A stretch of 64,000 bases of DNA from Methylobacterium sp. Leaf123 (GCF_001423405.1 NZ_LMNS01000038.1:1-64000), one strand, 5' to 3'. Positions 28,841 to 38,767 are shown, numbered from the stretch's first letter. Translations and numbers: made by a program. Notes: generated from the sequence alone by a model not told the origin.

Positions 28841-30838
28841 ATGTCTTCGCAAGTACCACCATCGCAAGTACCGCCGCAGGGCCGCACGCCCCGGTCTCGC
28901 CTGATCCGGGTCGCCTGGATCGCCGGCCTTCCGCTCCTCGCCCTGCTCGCCGCAGCGGCCTATTTCGGCATGCTGCGCGTCTCGGCGCGTCTGGAGCGGG
29001 AAGCGACGGCGATCGCCGCGGCGACCGGCGAGGGGCAGCCCGAGCCCTGGCTGCGGGTCTCGGTGAAGGGCCGTGACCTGACCGCCACGGGTGAGGCTCC
29101 GGAGGCCTCCCAGCGTGAGGCGGTCGTCGGTCGCCTGGCCGCCATCGACGGCATTCGCCGCCTCACCGACCGGACCGGCGTGATCGAGGAAGTCTCCCCC
29201 TTCGTCTGGTCGGTGGAGCGCCCCGCCGCCGGCCGCATCGAGGCCACCGGCAGTCGCCCGGCCGAGGTCGGCGCCTTCGAGCTGGCCCAACGCCTGAAGC
29301 CGGCCCTGCCGCGTGACGCCACCTTGAGCGACAAGGCCCGCGCCGCGCGGGGCGCCCCGCGCGATTTCCCCGATGCCGCGGCCTTCGCCGTGGAGCGGCT
29401 TCAGGATCTTACCACCGGCGCCGTCGCTACGCTCAACGACACAGTCCTCTCGATTCGCGGCGAGGCGGCGAGTCTGGCGGCCTACGACGCCCTGCGCACG
29501 GCGCTGGCGAGCCCGCCGCAGGGTTACACCCTCGGCACGATCGAGATCACGCCGCCGGTCGTCGGCGATTTCCGGTTCGGCGTCTCCCGCCGGCCGGATG
29601 GCAGCCTCGAACTGAACGGCCACGTCGCCTCGGAAAGCGCCCGCGAAGAGATCCGGGCCGCCGCCGCGGAGGCCGCGGAGGGGGCGGCGATCGACGATCG
29701 CCTGCGCGACGCCCGCGGCCTGCCGCAGGGCATCGATGGCACGGCCCTGGCCCGCTTCGTGTTCCAGCTCGCGGGCCTGCTGCACGAAGGGCGCGTCACC
29801 TTCGAGGGCGCGGCGGTCTCGATCGAGGGCAATGCGCTGGATGCCGGCGCGGTCGCCGAGGCGCAGACGCTGATGCGCGACGCTCGCCCCCCCGGAATCG
29901 CCGCGGGCCGGGTGGCGCTCTCCGCCCGTCCCATCGTGCCTTACGTTCTGCGCATCCGCCGCGGCAGCGACAGCGTCACGATGAGCGGCCATCTGCCGGA
30001 TCAGGCGGCGCGTGAGGCGCTGCTGGCCCGGCTCAATCCGCGCTTCTTCCGCGAATCGATCCACGATCGCACGCGGCTGGCCGACGGTGCGCCGGCCGAT
30101 CTCAGCGCCGCACTGGCGGCGGCGGTCGATCCGTTCTCAACGCTGGCGAGCGGGGAACTGACGATCACCGGCACCAGCCTGCGCCTGACCGGCACCAGCC
30201 TTTATCCCGAGAGCGCCGCCCGCCTTGCGCAATCCCTGCCGAAGGCGATGCCGGCGGGCTGGACCGCCACGGTCGCCGTCACCTCGGACGCGCCCCCCGC
30301 GGCGACGGCCGAGATGGGCACGTGCGGACAGCGCCTCGCCGAACGCACCGCCGGGCATCCCCTGCGCTTCGCTCCGGGCAGCACGGCGCTCGCGCCCGAG
30401 TTCTATCCGGTGCTCGACGCGGTGGCGGCGCTGGCCCGCGCCTGTCCGACCGAGCGAATCGAGGTCGTGGGCCATCTCGATCCGGCGGGCGTGAAGCCCG
30501 AGAATCAGGCCGACCCGGTCGCCGAGGAGGCCGTTAAGGAGACCGCACCCAAGCCCGCCAAGGCGGAGACGAAGAAAGACGCGAAGGCCAACAAGGGCAG
30601 CAAGGGCAAAACCGAGACGAAGCAGGAGGCGGCCAAACCCGAACCGAAGCCCGAACCGAAACCCGAGAAGACCGAGGCCGAGCGGGCGGATGCCGCCGCC
30701 GATCTCGCACGGGCACGGGCGCTCGCCGTGGTGGATTACCTCCAGAAGGCCGGCGTGCCGCTGGAACGCGCCGCCGCGCCGACGGGCGTCGCACCGCTCT
30801 CCGACCGTCAGGGAATCGGCCTCAGCCTGCGTTCGTAA
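28841..30838 (+). CDS. OmpA-like domain protein with BON-like repeats and a charged insert
   Basis: 665 residues. A cytoplasmic, proline-rich start precedes one membrane helix (residues ~25-45, LIRVAWIAGLPLLALLAAAAYF), so the bulk is periplasmic. Several BON-like modules follow. The C-terminal OmpA-like peptidoglycan-binding domain begins near LRFAPGSTALAPEFYPVLDAVA and contains IEVVGHLDPAG, but is then broken by a ~60-residue Lys/Glu/Pro-rich insert before ARALAVVDYLQKAGVP. ATG 28841 is chosen for GAGGAGG just upstream. The 3' end overlaps the convergent cyclase gene by 17 bases. Role: probably linking the inner membrane to the cell wall. Confidence 0.8.
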   Translation: MSSQVPPSQVPPQGRTPRSRLIRVAWIAGLPLLALLAAAAYFGMLRVSARLEREATAIAAATGEGQPEPWLRVSVKGRDLTATGEAPEASQREAVVGRLAAIDGIRRLTDRTGVIEEVSPFVWSVERPAAGRIEATGSRPAEVGAFELAQRLKPALPRDATLSDKARAARGAPRDFPDAAAFAVERLQDLTTGAVATLNDTVLSIRGEAASLAAYDALRTALASPPQGYTLGTIEITPPVVGDFRFGVSRRPDGSLELNGHVASESAREEIRAAAAEAAEGAAIDDRLRDARGLPQGIDGTALARFVFQLAGLLHEGRVTFEGAAVSIEGNALDAGAVAEAQTLMRDARPPGIAAGRVALSARPIVPYVLRIRRGSDSVTMSGHLPDQAAREALLARLNPRFFRESIHDRTRLADGAPADLSAALAAAVDPFSTLASGELTITGTSLRLTGTSLYPESAARLAQSLPKAMPAGWTATVAVTSDAPPAATAEMGTCGQRLAERTAGHPLRFAPGSTALAPEFYPVLDAVAALARACPTERIEVVGHLDPAGVKPENQADPVAEEAVKETAPKPAKAETKKDAKANKGSKGKTETKQEAAKPEPKPEPKPEKTEAERADAAADLARARALAVVDYLQKAGVPLERAAAPTGVAPLSDRQGIGLSLRS

Positions 30839-32117
30839 CTGGGCGGGTCGCCTCGCTTCGGGCGGGCTCGGGCGCGCCGCCTTCGGCCATCCCCTCCGAC
30901 GTGCCGTCCGACTCCGCGGCCAGCCCCCAGATCCGCTGCTTGCGCCCGACACCGCGCAGGGCGAACTCGCCGACGGGGACGAGCGAAGCTCCGCAACGCC
31001 GGGCAAAGGCATCGGAGAGGAGAAGCGGGCGCTCCAAGCTGTCGCAGAGCCGCTCGATCCGGCTCGCCTCGTTGACCGCCCGGCCGATCACCGTGAAGTC
31101 GAGGCGCCGGTCGGTGCCGACATTGCCGGAGACGACGCGCCCGTAATGCAGCACGATGTCCGCCTCCAGGGGCGGCAGCCCATCCCGGCGGCGGGCGGCG
31201 TTCAGCCGGGCGTTGCGCGCCAGCGCCTCGCGCGCCGCCTCGAGCGCACCCGAACAGGCCGGGCAGGCGAGGGCGTCCGGCTCGGCCACGGGGAAGACAG
31301 CGAGAAAGCCGTCGCCGAGGAATTTCGAGATCTCGCCGCCATGGCGCTGCACCGGCTCGCCGAGCGCATCGAAATGTTCGTCGAGCCAGCCCACCACCTT
31401 CAGCGGGTCCTCGCGATCGACCACCGCCGTGAAGCCGCGCAGATCCGCGAGCAGGATCGCGGCGTGGACCACCGTGCTCTGCCCGCGCCGCATCTCGCCC
31501 GCGAGCACCCGCGCCCCCGTCGCCGGGCCGAGATAGGTGCCGAGCATCTCGCGCATCGCGTGCGACAGGCTGAGCTTGGCCGTGACCAGGGCGATCACCG
31601 GCACGAGCCCGGCGACCAAAGCCAGCTCCGCTTGCGAGAAGCCGCCGGCCTGATCGGTCGCAAACGAGATGCCGACGCCCTCCATGGCGCTGCCGGGCGC
31701 GAAGGCGGCGGCGTGGATCAGGTAGTCAGTGGCGCTTGCCCGCCTCAACTCGTCGAGAAGCGGGAGATCGGGATACGCGTTCGATCCGTCGAGCCGCCAG
31801 CGCACGAAGACGAGGTCGTTCGCCCGCAGCCAGCCCATGGGGCTGCGGAAGAAGGTGTCCTCGCCCTCCGGCCCGTGCACGGTCGGGAAGAACCCCATAC
31901 CCTGCCCCCGCCGCCAGGCGAGGCTTACCCCGCGGAACAGAGGATCGATCACCGGCACCGCGAGGCTCAGGCGCCAGAGCGGGAGACCGGCCGCAACCAG
32001 CGCCTCGCAGAACTCCGCAATCATGGCATCGGCGTCGTCCGATTCGGCCGCGCGCGTGATCAGGCGGGCTTCGATGCTGCGAAGAGTAGAGACTGAGATC
32101 GGGTCCGTGATGGCCAT
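30822..32117 (-). CDS. Class III adenylate/guanylate cyclase
   Basis: 431 residues, soluble. The catalytic domain covers about residues 215-400. Metal-binding aspartates are in LLADLRGFTAVVD and KFLGDGFLAVF; the substrate region is RRLDFTVIGRAVNEASRIE, with Lys and Asp in the positions that select adenine, and the transition-state Asn/Arg in NEASR. This favours cAMP as product. The N-terminal ~200 residues show no GAF, PAS or CHASE pattern I can name but are probably sensory. It is divergent from the HD hydrolase gene. Confidence 0.88.
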   Translation of the reverse strand: MAITDPISVSTLRSIEARLITRAAESDDADAMIAEFCEALVAAGLPLWRLSLAVPVIDPLFRGVSLAWRRGQGMGFFPTVHGPEGEDTFFRSPMGWLRANDLVFVRWRLDGSNAYPDLPLLDELRRASATDYLIHAAAFAPGSAMEGVGISFATDQAGGFSQAELALVAGLVPVIALVTAKLSLSHAMREMLGTYLGPATGARVLAGEMRRGQSTVVHAAILLADLRGFTAVVDREDPLKVVGWLDEHFDALGEPVQRHGGEISKFLGDGFLAVFPVAEPDALACPACSGALEAAREALARNARLNAARRRDGLPPLEADIVLHYGRVVSGNVGTDRRLDFTVIGRAVNEASRIERLCDSLERPLLLSDAFARRCGASLVPVGEFALRGVGRKQRIWGLAAESDGTSEGMAEGGAPEPARSEATRPVTNAG

Positions 32118-32254
32118 GGCGGACCAACTCTATCGGCGCCCGCGCACCGATCCAAAAGCATCAAGTGGGCGATGCCTGTGGGAAATCGGCCGTATAGCCG
32201 CCTTGCCCGGACGCTCCGAACCCTTCAACCGTGCCGCCAGACGGGGACAACGAC

Positions 32255-32848
32255 ATGGACGACGCTGCCAACATCGCGAGCCGATTCGCATTCCTTGCCG
32301 AGATCGATGGGCTCAAGGCCGTGTTGCGCCAGAACCGGACCATCGGCGAGCGGCGGCGTGAGAACTCGGCCGAACATTCGTGGCATCTGGCGATGTTCGC
32401 CCTCGTGCTCGGCGATCGCGCGCCCGGCCTCGACCTGAACCGCGTCGTCGCGATGCTGCTGGTGCACGACATCGTCGAGGTCGATGCCGGCGACGTGCCG
32501 ATCCACGGCGCCTACGACGCCGCGGCTCTGGCGCTGGTCGAGGAGGCCGCGGCGGCACGGATCTTCGGGCTTCTGCCCGAGCCGCAGCAGGACCGCCTCC
32601 TCGCGCTATGGCGGGAATTCGAGGCGGCCGAGACGGCGGAGGCGCGTTTCGCCAAGGCGCTCGACCGGCTTCAGCCGCTGCTGCTCAACACGCTGACCGA
32701 GGGCGGGACCTGGGCCGAGAACGGCCTGACCGAGACACAGGTGATGGCGCGCTACCGGCCGGTGATCGAGGGCGGCATCCCCGGTCTCTGGCCCTTCGTG
32801 GAGACGATGATCCGCCGCCACTACCAGGGTCACGCCGCTACGGCGTGA
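32255..32848 (+). CDS. HD-domain hydrolase, YfbR/HDDC2-like
   Basis: 197 residues (or 205 from ATG 32231). HD motifs are NSAEHSWHLA, then LVHDIVEVDAGD, the H...HD...D metal site, with a C-terminal aspartate in KALDRLQPLL. These match 5'-deoxynucleotidase YfbR and HDDC2 type proteins that remove phosphate from deoxynucleoside monophosphates. The start at 32255 is preferred, with GGGGA upstream. Its last 11 bases overlap the end of the convergent slt gene. Confidence 0.82.
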   Translation: MDDAANIASRFAFLAEIDGLKAVLRQNRTIGERRRENSAEHSWHLAMFALVLGDRAPGLDLNRVVAMLLVHDIVEVDAGDVPIHGAYDAAALALVEEAAAARIFGLLPEPQQDRLLALWREFEAAETAEARFAKALDRLQPLLLNTLTEGGTWAENGLTETQVMARYRPVIEGGIPGLWPFVETMIRRHYQGHAATA

Positions 32849-35162
32849 CCGGCTGCGCCTCGGCGCTGACGGCGGTGCGGGCGCCGCGGGCAAGATCGCG
32901 CTCGATCAGGAGCGCGCTCTTGCCGTCGAGGCGGTTCCGGTAGACCTGCAGGTTCTCCATCACCCGCTGCACGTAGTTGCGCGTCTCGGTGAAGGGGATG
33001 CGCTCGACCCAGTCGATCGGATCGACATCGGGCCGGCGCGGGTCGCCGTAGGCATCGACCCATTTCTTCACGTTGCCGCCGCCCGCGTTGTAGGAGGCAA
33101 ACGCGAGGATGTAGGAGCCCTTCCAGTCCTCCATCAGCTCGCCGAGATGGGCTTGGCCCAGCCGCGCGTTGTAGGCGGGATCGCTGGTGAGCCGGTCCGT
33201 TTCATACGACGTCGAGACGCGCTTGGCCGTGCGCTGGGCGGTGGCCGGCATCATCTGCATCAGGCCGCGCGCGCCGACGCCGGACTGGGCGCGGGGATCG
33301 AACTGGCTCTCCTGCCGGGCGATGGCGAAGACCATGGCCCGCTCGACCTGCGGCACGGCGGTGAAGGTCTCGTAATCGGGGATGCCGATGGTCGGGTAGG
33401 CGTGGGTATCCAGCGCCAGCCCGCGCTGCGTGGCGAGCTTGCCGATGGAGACCAGCGCCCGCGCATCGCGCATCGCCACCGCGGTCTCGCCGAGCGCGTT
33501 GACCTGCGCCTCCTCGGTCAGCGAGCGGGCGGCGTCGATGTAGAGCGGCAGCGCCAGCTCCTTCATCTGGGCGGCGGCGAGCAGCTTCAGGCCGCGCATG
33601 AAGAGGCGGTCGTCGAAGGCGGCGCGGGCCGTCGGGCTCAGCTCGGCGGCGCGGCGCAGGGGCAGGCTGTGCTGGCCGAGCCGGGCACGGGCGAGCTGCC
33701 CGTAATAGGCGATCGGCTGGAGCGCGGCGCGCTCGTAGAAGCCCTTCGATTCGACGGTCTTGCCCGCAGCCTCCGCCGCGCGACCCTGCCAATAGGCGGC
33801 CCGCGCCAGGGAGATCGGCGTTTCGGCCACGCTCGCGGCCAGGGCGAAGTGCCGCTCGGCCGCGGCCGGATCGGCCATGAAGCGCAGCGCGATCCAGCCG
33901 GCATGGAATTCGGCCTCGATCCGCTTCTCGGAGGTGCGGGCGGAATGCGCGGCGGCCACGGCGTAGGCGGTCTTGGACTCGCCCGCATCCATCAGCTTGC
34001 GGGCGACGATGCGGCGCTCGACCCACCACGTGTCACCGTCGGCGAGCACCTCCGGGTTGGTCGGCGCGGCGAGCAGCACCTTGGCCGCCTCCGGCGCCTT
34101 GTCGGCGCGGCGGAAATATTGGGCGCGCGAGAGCAGGTAGGACGAATCGTTGCGCAAAGACGGCGGCACCGCCGCGAGCGCGGCCGCCGCCCCGGCCTTG
34201 CCCTGCACCGCCCGGCGGGCGCGCACGAGGCTGGCATAGGAGCCGCCGGCATAGTCGGCGGCCCGCGCGGCGGTGACCCAATCCTCCTTCAGGAGGGCGC
34301 GCTCCATCCGGTAGCGGTGGTCGATCACCGTGAGCACGCCGGGGAAAGCGTCCGTGACCTTGGCCTCGAGGCTGCGCCCGAACGTTTCCTCGCGCCACAG
34401 GTCGTGCACGAGTTCAGCCGCATCCGCATCGAGCCCGTCGGCGCGCAGGGCCAGCGCCAGGGCGAACTTGCCCGGCGCGCTCGACGGCTTGGCGCTCGCG
34501 AAATAGGCGCGCACCACGGCCGGGCTCTTCTTCTCGGTGAGCAGCCGCTCCTCGGCGCGGCGGCGCAGCAGCGGGCCCGCCGGCCAATCGGGATTGGCGC
34601 GCGAGAAGGCGACCACCCGCTCGAAGCTGACGCCGGCGCCGGCGCGGATCGCGACCCATTCGAGCAGCGCCCGCGCCGCCGGATCGGAGAAGCCCGCGGC
34701 GAGCCGGTCACCGTCCGAGACCTTGCCCTTGCGGTAGAGGTCGATCGTCTCGCGGAGTTGGCCGAGATCGGTCTCGCCGAATGCGACCGGGCGGGCCGGG
34801 TCCGGCACTTCGGGGGAAGGGGCGGCCGGAGACACGGCCGCATCGGGCAGCGGGAAGGCGATCGGGCCGTCCGCTTCGGTGGAGGCGTAGGAGGAGGCCG
34901 CGGCGGGCAGCGGCTTGTCGGAGGCGGCTTCACCCGAACTCGGATCGAGGCGCAGCGCATCCGCCGCGACGGGATCGGAGGCGGGGCCCTGGCCGTCGCT
35001 CGGCTGCCCGGCGGGCGCGGTGGCGTCGCTCGCGGGGGCGGTGGGGGCGGAGGCCGGCTGCGGGTTTCGGAGTTCGATGGCCCCGCCGCGCTGTGGCAGC
35101 ACGGCCGTGCCGGACAGCAGCAAGCCGAGGAGCAGGGGCAGGGAGCGTGTGGGCAACGCCAT
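32838..35162 (-). CDS. Soluble lytic murein transglycosylase
   Basis: 774 residues. Signal peptide (MALPTRSLPLLLGLLLSG), an Ala/Pro/Ser-rich linker of about 90 residues, then a long alpha-superhelical region, and a C-terminal lysozyme-like Slt domain. The catalytic glutamate is in ARQESQFDP, with GARGLMQMMPATA, ASYNAGGGNV and IPFTETRNYVQRV following. It cleaves the MurNAc-GlcNAc bond with 1,6-anhydro formation in the periplasm. ATG 35162 is preferred to a GTG at 35174. It is divergent from dapA. Confidence 0.93.
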   Translation of the reverse strand: MALPTRSLPLLLGLLLSGTAVLPQRGGAIELRNPQPASAPTAPASDATAPAGQPSDGQGPASDPVAADALRLDPSSGEAASDKPLPAAASSYASTEADGPIAFPLPDAAVSPAAPSPEVPDPARPVAFGETDLGQLRETIDLYRKGKVSDGDRLAAGFSDPAARALLEWVAIRAGAGVSFERVVAFSRANPDWPAGPLLRRRAEERLLTEKKSPAVVRAYFASAKPSSAPGKFALALALRADGLDADAAELVHDLWREETFGRSLEAKVTDAFPGVLTVIDHRYRMERALLKEDWVTAARAADYAGGSYASLVRARRAVQGKAGAAAALAAVPPSLRNDSSYLLSRAQYFRRADKAPEAAKVLLAAPTNPEVLADGDTWWVERRIVARKLMDAGESKTAYAVAAAHSARTSEKRIEAEFHAGWIALRFMADPAAAERHFALAASVAETPISLARAAYWQGRAAEAAGKTVESKGFYERAALQPIAYYGQLARARLGQHSLPLRRAAELSPTARAAFDDRLFMRGLKLLAAAQMKELALPLYIDAARSLTEEAQVNALGETAVAMRDARALVSIGKLATQRGLALDTHAYPTIGIPDYETFTAVPQVERAMVFAIARQESQFDPRAQSGVGARGLMQMMPATAQRTAKRVSTSYETDRLTSDPAYNARLGQAHLGELMEDWKGSYILAFASYNAGGGNVKKWVDAYGDPRRPDVDPIDWVERIPFTETRNYVQRVMENLQVYRNRLDGKSALLIERDLARGARTAVSAEAQPVTP

Positions 35163-35361
35163 GATCTGAGACACCCCGACCAGAGGCCAAGCCTTAAGCT
35201 GGGCCCCGGTCCGTTAAGATGGCATTAACTGCGCAAGCGAAGCGTTTGCGCACGGACGGGGGACGGCCTATGTCTCGCCCGTCCCAGGCGCGGCCCGCAC
35301 GCGGCAGCCGCCGCCGGGGCACGCCAGAAGACAGGCAAGAAGAACGGCCGGGAACGCCAGG

Positions 35362-36252
35362 ATGACCGATACCCACGCCCGCCTTCGCGGCTCGATGACC
35401 GCGCTCGCGACCCCGTTCCGCGACGGCGAGTTCGACGAATCGGCCTTCCGGAAATTCGTGAACTGGCAGATCGATCAGGGCACCCACGCCCTGGTGCCGA
35501 CCGGCACCACCGGCGAGAGTCCGACGCTGAGCCACACCGAACACGACCGCGTGGTCGAGGTGTGCGTCGCCGAAGCGGCCGGCCGGGTGCCGGTGATCGC
35601 GGGCGCCGGCTCGAACTCGACGCGGGAGGCCGTCGCGCGGGCGCGTCATGCCGAAAGCGTCGGCGCGGATGCGGTGCTCACCGTCACGCCCTACTACAAC
35701 AAGCCGACGCAGGAGGGGATGTACGCCCACTTCAAGGCGGTGAACGACGCCGTCGGCATCCCGATCATCATCTACAATATCCCCGGCCGGTCCGTGGTCG
35801 ACATGAGCGTCGACACCATGAAGCGGCTGTTCGAACTGAAGAACATTGCCGGCGTGAAGGACGCCACGGCCAAGATTGACCGTGTCAGCCTTCAGCGACA
35901 GGCTTTGGGAGAAGACTTCATCCAGCTTTCTGGCGAAGATGCGACGGCCCTCGGCTTCAATGCCCATGGCGGGGTCGGCTGCATCTCCGTGGTCTCGAAT
36001 GTCGCACCCCGGCTCTGTGCCGATTTGCAGGAAGCGACACTGGCGGGCGACTACGCCAAGGCCCTGAAGATCCAAGACCGGCTGATGCCGCTGCATGTGC
36101 AGATGTTCTACGAATCGAATCCGGTGCCGGCGAAATACGCTCTGTCGCGCCTCGGGCTGATGTCGGAGGAGGTGCGCCTGCCGCTGGTGCCGGCGACCGA
36201 GGGCTGCCGCCGGGCGGTCGATGCCGCGCTCGCCCATGCCGGCCTGATCTGA
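35362..36252 (+). CDS. dapA: 4-hydroxy-tetrahydrodipicolinate synthase
   Basis: 296 residues, TIM barrel. It condenses pyruvate with aspartate semialdehyde, the first committed step to lysine and meso-diaminopimelate. [17 protein letters not shown] and the Schiff-base lysine in [11 protein letters not shown] are all present. It is followed by smpB after 102 bases, an arrangement frequent in alphaproteobacteria. A 7-bp stem (36277-36298) lies between them. Confidence 0.96.
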   Translation: MTDTHARLRGSMTALATPFRDGEFDESAFRKFVNWQIDQGTHALVPTGTTGESPTLSHTEHDRVVEVCVAEAAGRVPVIAGAGSNSTREAVARARHAESVGADAVLTVTPYYNKPTQEGMYAHFKAVNDAVGIPIIIYNIPGRSVVDMSVDTMKRLFELKNIAGVKDATAKIDRVSLQRQALGEDFIQLSGEDATALGFNAHGGVGCISVVSNVAPRLCADLQEATLAGDYAKALKIQDRLMPLHVQMFYESNPVPAKYALSRLGLMSEEVRLPLVPATEGCRRAVDAALAHAGLI

Positions 36253-36354
36253 CGCCGTCGGATTGATCCGAGAAGATCCGGCGGGAAGCCTCGCCGGAGA
36301 ACGCGGCGGTCCCCATATCGGTGGATCGCCGCCCGCTCACGAACTTGAAGACGA

Positions 36355-36828
36355 ATGGCACCCAAACCCGATCCCGGCCGGCGCGTCGTCGCCGACAACC
36401 GCTCCGCACGCTTCCACTACGCGATCGAGGACACGTTCGAGGCCGGCATCGCGCTGACCGGCACCGAGGTGAAATCGCTGCGTGGCGGCAAGGCGACGAT
36501 CGGGGAGTCCTATGCCGGGCCGTCCGGCAACGACCTGATGCTGTTCAACGCCTATATCCCGGAATATCTGGAGGCGAACCGCTTCAACCACGACACCAAG
36601 CGGCCCCGCCGCCTTCTGCTGCACCGCCGCCAGATCAACAAGCTGATCGGCGCGACCCAGCGCCAGGGCTACACGGTGATTCCGCTGAAGATCTACTTCA
36701 ACGACAAGGGCCGGGCGAAGGTCGAGCTGGGCCTCGGCAAGGGCAAGCAGCTCCACGACAAGCGCGAGAGCGTCAAGCAGCGCGACTGGGATCGCGACAA
36801 GGCCCGCCTGATGCGCGACAAGGGCTGA
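36355..36828 (+). CDS. smpB: SsrA-binding protein SmpB
   Basis: 157 residues. SmpB binds tmRNA and brings it to stalled ribosomes. Family motifs: [47 protein letters not shown], and the basic tail [16 protein letters not shown]. No tmRNA gene is visible in the window. A GC-rich dyad follows the stop but without a T tract. Confidence 0.96.
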   Translation: MAPKPDPGRRVVADNRSARFHYAIEDTFEAGIALTGTEVKSLRGGKATIGESYAGPSGNDLMLFNAYIPEYLEANRFNHDTKRPRRLLLHRRQINKLIGATQRQGYTVIPLKIYFNDKGRAKVELGLGKGKQLHDKRESVKQRDWDRDKARLMRDKG

Positions 36829-37017
36829 GTTCAGCCCTCGACGTTTTCGGCGCCGGGACTGCCGGCGCCGTTCGGTCGGCAACGCACGCCGCCATCACCG
36901 CACGACGAAGTGCGTCTTCTCCGGATAGGGCAGGGCGCCGGATGATTTCGGCGTAACCTCGCCATCGACGACGACGGGCCTTCGCCCGTCACCGCGATGT
37001 GAGCATCAAAGCGTCGC

Positions 37018-37674
37018 TCAGCCCTCGGCTCCCTCGTCGGACGCGCCGGGGCGGATGCCGTAGCGGCTCTCGAGACCGGGATTGGGGCGGGGCGCGCGCT
37101 CGGCGAAGTCGCGGCGGGGGCCGTCAGCGGGCGCGCGGGTGGTGCGCTCGCTCGGGTCACGACCGATCCGGCTCGCAAGATGGGCGAGATCGATGAACTC
37201 GTCCGCCTGACGCCGCAGGTCGTCGGCGATCATCGCCGGCTGGGTCTGGATCGTCGAGACGACGGAGACGCGAACGCCGCGGCGCTGGATCGCTTCCACG
37301 AGCGAGCGGAAATCGCCGTCGCCGGAGAACAGCACCATGTGGTCGATATGCGGGGCCAGTTCGAGCGCGTCGATGGCGAGCTCGATATCCATGTTGCCCT
37401 TGATCTTGCGGCGCCCGGCGGAGTCGGTGAATTCCTTCACCGGCTTGGTGACAACCCGGTAGCCGTTATAGTCGAGCCAATCGATCAGCGGGCGGATCGA
37501 GGAATATTCCTGATCTTCGATCATCGCCGTGTAATAGAAAGCCCGAATTAGATTGTCGCGGCTCTGAAAATCCTTGAGCAGCCGCTTGTAATCGATATCG
37601 AAACCGAGCGCCTTCGTGGTCGCATACAAATTCGCGCCGTCGATGAAAACTGCGGTCCGTTGTTTATCACTCAT
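37018..37674 (-). CDS. NYN domain (LabA/DUF88-like) protein
   Basis: 218 residues. The PIN-like NYN fold begins AVFIDGANLYATTKALGFDIDY, then KGNMDIELAIDAL and VLFSGDGDFRSLVEAI, giving the acidic metal site of this predicted nuclease family. The C-terminal ~40 residues are Arg/Pro-rich and probably disordered. It is convergent with smpB across a 189-base gap, and neighbours translation and lysine genes. RNA processing is a family-based guess. Confidence 0.88.
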   Translation of the reverse strand: MSDKQRTAVFIDGANLYATTKALGFDIDYKRLLKDFQSRDNLIRAFYYTAMIEDQEYSSIRPLIDWLDYNGYRVVTKPVKEFTDSAGRRKIKGNMDIELAIDALELAPHIDHMVLFSGDGDFRSLVEAIQRRGVRVSVVSTIQTQPAMIADDLRRQADEFIDLAHLASRIGRDPSERTTRAPADGPRRDFAERAPRPNPGLESRYGIRPGASDEGAEG

Positions 37675-37809
37675 CGATTGGTCCGTGTTCTTGAGATGAA
37701 AGAGATTGTTTCTAGAAATTCAGACATGAATGCAGTACATGAAACCGCAGATTCAATGCGCTGCCGAAGCCCGGCATCCCGGCACTCTCGACGGGTAGCA
37801 GTCTTTGTG

Positions 37810-37842
37810 TTCCGAAGCACGCTCTCCGTTCGGAAGAGCGTG
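37810..37842. repeat. Pair of mutually exclusive hairpins
   Basis: TTCCGAA (37810-37816) can pair with TTCGGAA (37829-37835), or CACGCTCT (37818-37825) can pair with AGAGCGTG (37835-37842). The two foldings cannot coexist, the logic of an attenuator or leader switch. Confidence 0.4.
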
Positions 37843-38143
37843 ATCCGGCCAACGGGATCGCGGTGTCTGAAAGGGGCAGGACTCGGAACAGCGTAGCAGA
37901 GTCCGGCCCGAATCCCCTTTGTGGTGGCCGAGCCGGCAATCCCTGTCAAGCGCCAGAAAGTGTTAACGCCGCCCGCGCCAAATCCAAACGAAGATGATGT
38001 GACGCAACCCAGAGCGTAATCTTCGCAATCATTTTCGTACTAGCGGTTGCGACACAGCGCCCACATCGATCCGCTGCGGTATTTACACACCTGAAGTTGC
38101 CGCAACGAGCGAATTGACGTGGGTTGCCCACGCGGAACCTTTG

Positions 38144-38164
38144 CAGCCGCCGAACCGGCGGCTG
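38144..38164 (-). terminator. Stem-loop after pyrE
   Basis: CAGCCGCC and GGCGGCTG with a five-base loop, 13 bases after the pyrE stop. No strong T run, so termination strength is uncertain. Confidence 0.5.
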
Positions 38165-38176
38165 TCACGTCGCGGG

Positions 38177-38767
38177 TCAGGGCTTTGGCAGGGCCCGGCT
38201 GCCCGGCTTGACCGGGGGGATGGCGGCAAGCTCGGGGGGCAGGGCGTCGGGCGCATAAGCCGGGATGTCGAGTGTGACCAGGGACAGGAGCGGCAACCCG
38301 ATCTCGCCGCGCCCGCCCGAACGGTCGATCAGGCAGGCCGCGCCGACCACCTCGCCCCCCTCGTCTTTCAGCGAGGCGAGGCATTCCCGGGCGGAGAGAC
38401 CCGTCGTCACGATGTCCTCGACGATGACGGCGCGGGTGCCGGCGGGAATCGAGAAGCCGCGGCGCAGGGTGAAGGGACCGCCGGGGTCGCGCTCCACGAA
38501 GATCGCCTTGGCGCCGAGATGGCGGGCGGTCTCGTAGCCGGGGATGATGCCCCCGATGGCCGGCGAGACCACGATGTCGATCCGGCCGAAGCGGGCCGTG
38601 ATGACTTCGGCCAGTGCCCGGCACAGCCGCTCGGTGCGCGCGGGATCAGAGAAGATCGTCATCTTCTGCAGGAAGGTCGGCGAGCGCAGGCCGGAGCTGA
38701 GAATGAAGTGTCCCTGCAGCAGGGCCCCTGCGGAGCGGAATTCTTCGAGAACTTCTTCCGGCGTCAT
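38177..38767 (-). CDS. pyrE: Orotate phosphoribosyltransferase
   Basis: 196 residues. It makes OMP from orotate and PRPP in pyrimidine synthesis. The N-terminus [21 protein letters not shown], the [12 protein letters not shown] segment and the PRPP loop [13 protein letters not shown] are as expected. The frame is open to 38938, but ATG 38767 starts at the usual family position. Rsh and rpoZ lie upstream on the same strand with a small exported peptide gene in between. Confidence 0.95.
   Translation of the reverse strand: MTPEEVLEEFRSAGALLQGHFILSSGLRSPTFLQKMTIFSDPARTERLCRALAEVITARFGRIDIVVSPAIGGIIPGYETARHLGAKAIFVERDPGGPFTLRRGFSIPAGTRAVIVEDIVTTGLSARECLASLKDEGGEVVGAACLIDRSGGRGEIGLPLLSLVTLDIPAYAPDALPPELAAIPPVKPGSRALPKP

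Larger units (their letters stand above)
37675..38176. other. 502-base intergenic region between the NYN gene and pyrE
   Basis: More AT-rich than the surroundings, especially 37675-37760. It holds two mutually exclusive hairpins (37810-37842), a weak dyad GGACTC/GAGTCC (37879-37904), and a TTGACA box on the minus strand at 37943-37948 that faces the NYN gene. I see no tRNA fold and no convincing gene. Confidence 0.5.

Noticed and set aside
26830-28887. 685-codon open frame antisense to the porin gene
   Set aside because: Product is low-complexity and has no domain; the plus strand encodes a complete porin with signal peptide. It is a shadow produced by strong C-ending codon bias.
37861-37950. 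tRNA-like stretch with a TTGACA box ahead
   Set aside because: A TTCCGAGTCC-like segment is present on the minus strand, but no cloverleaf with acceptor and anticodon stems could be drawn.
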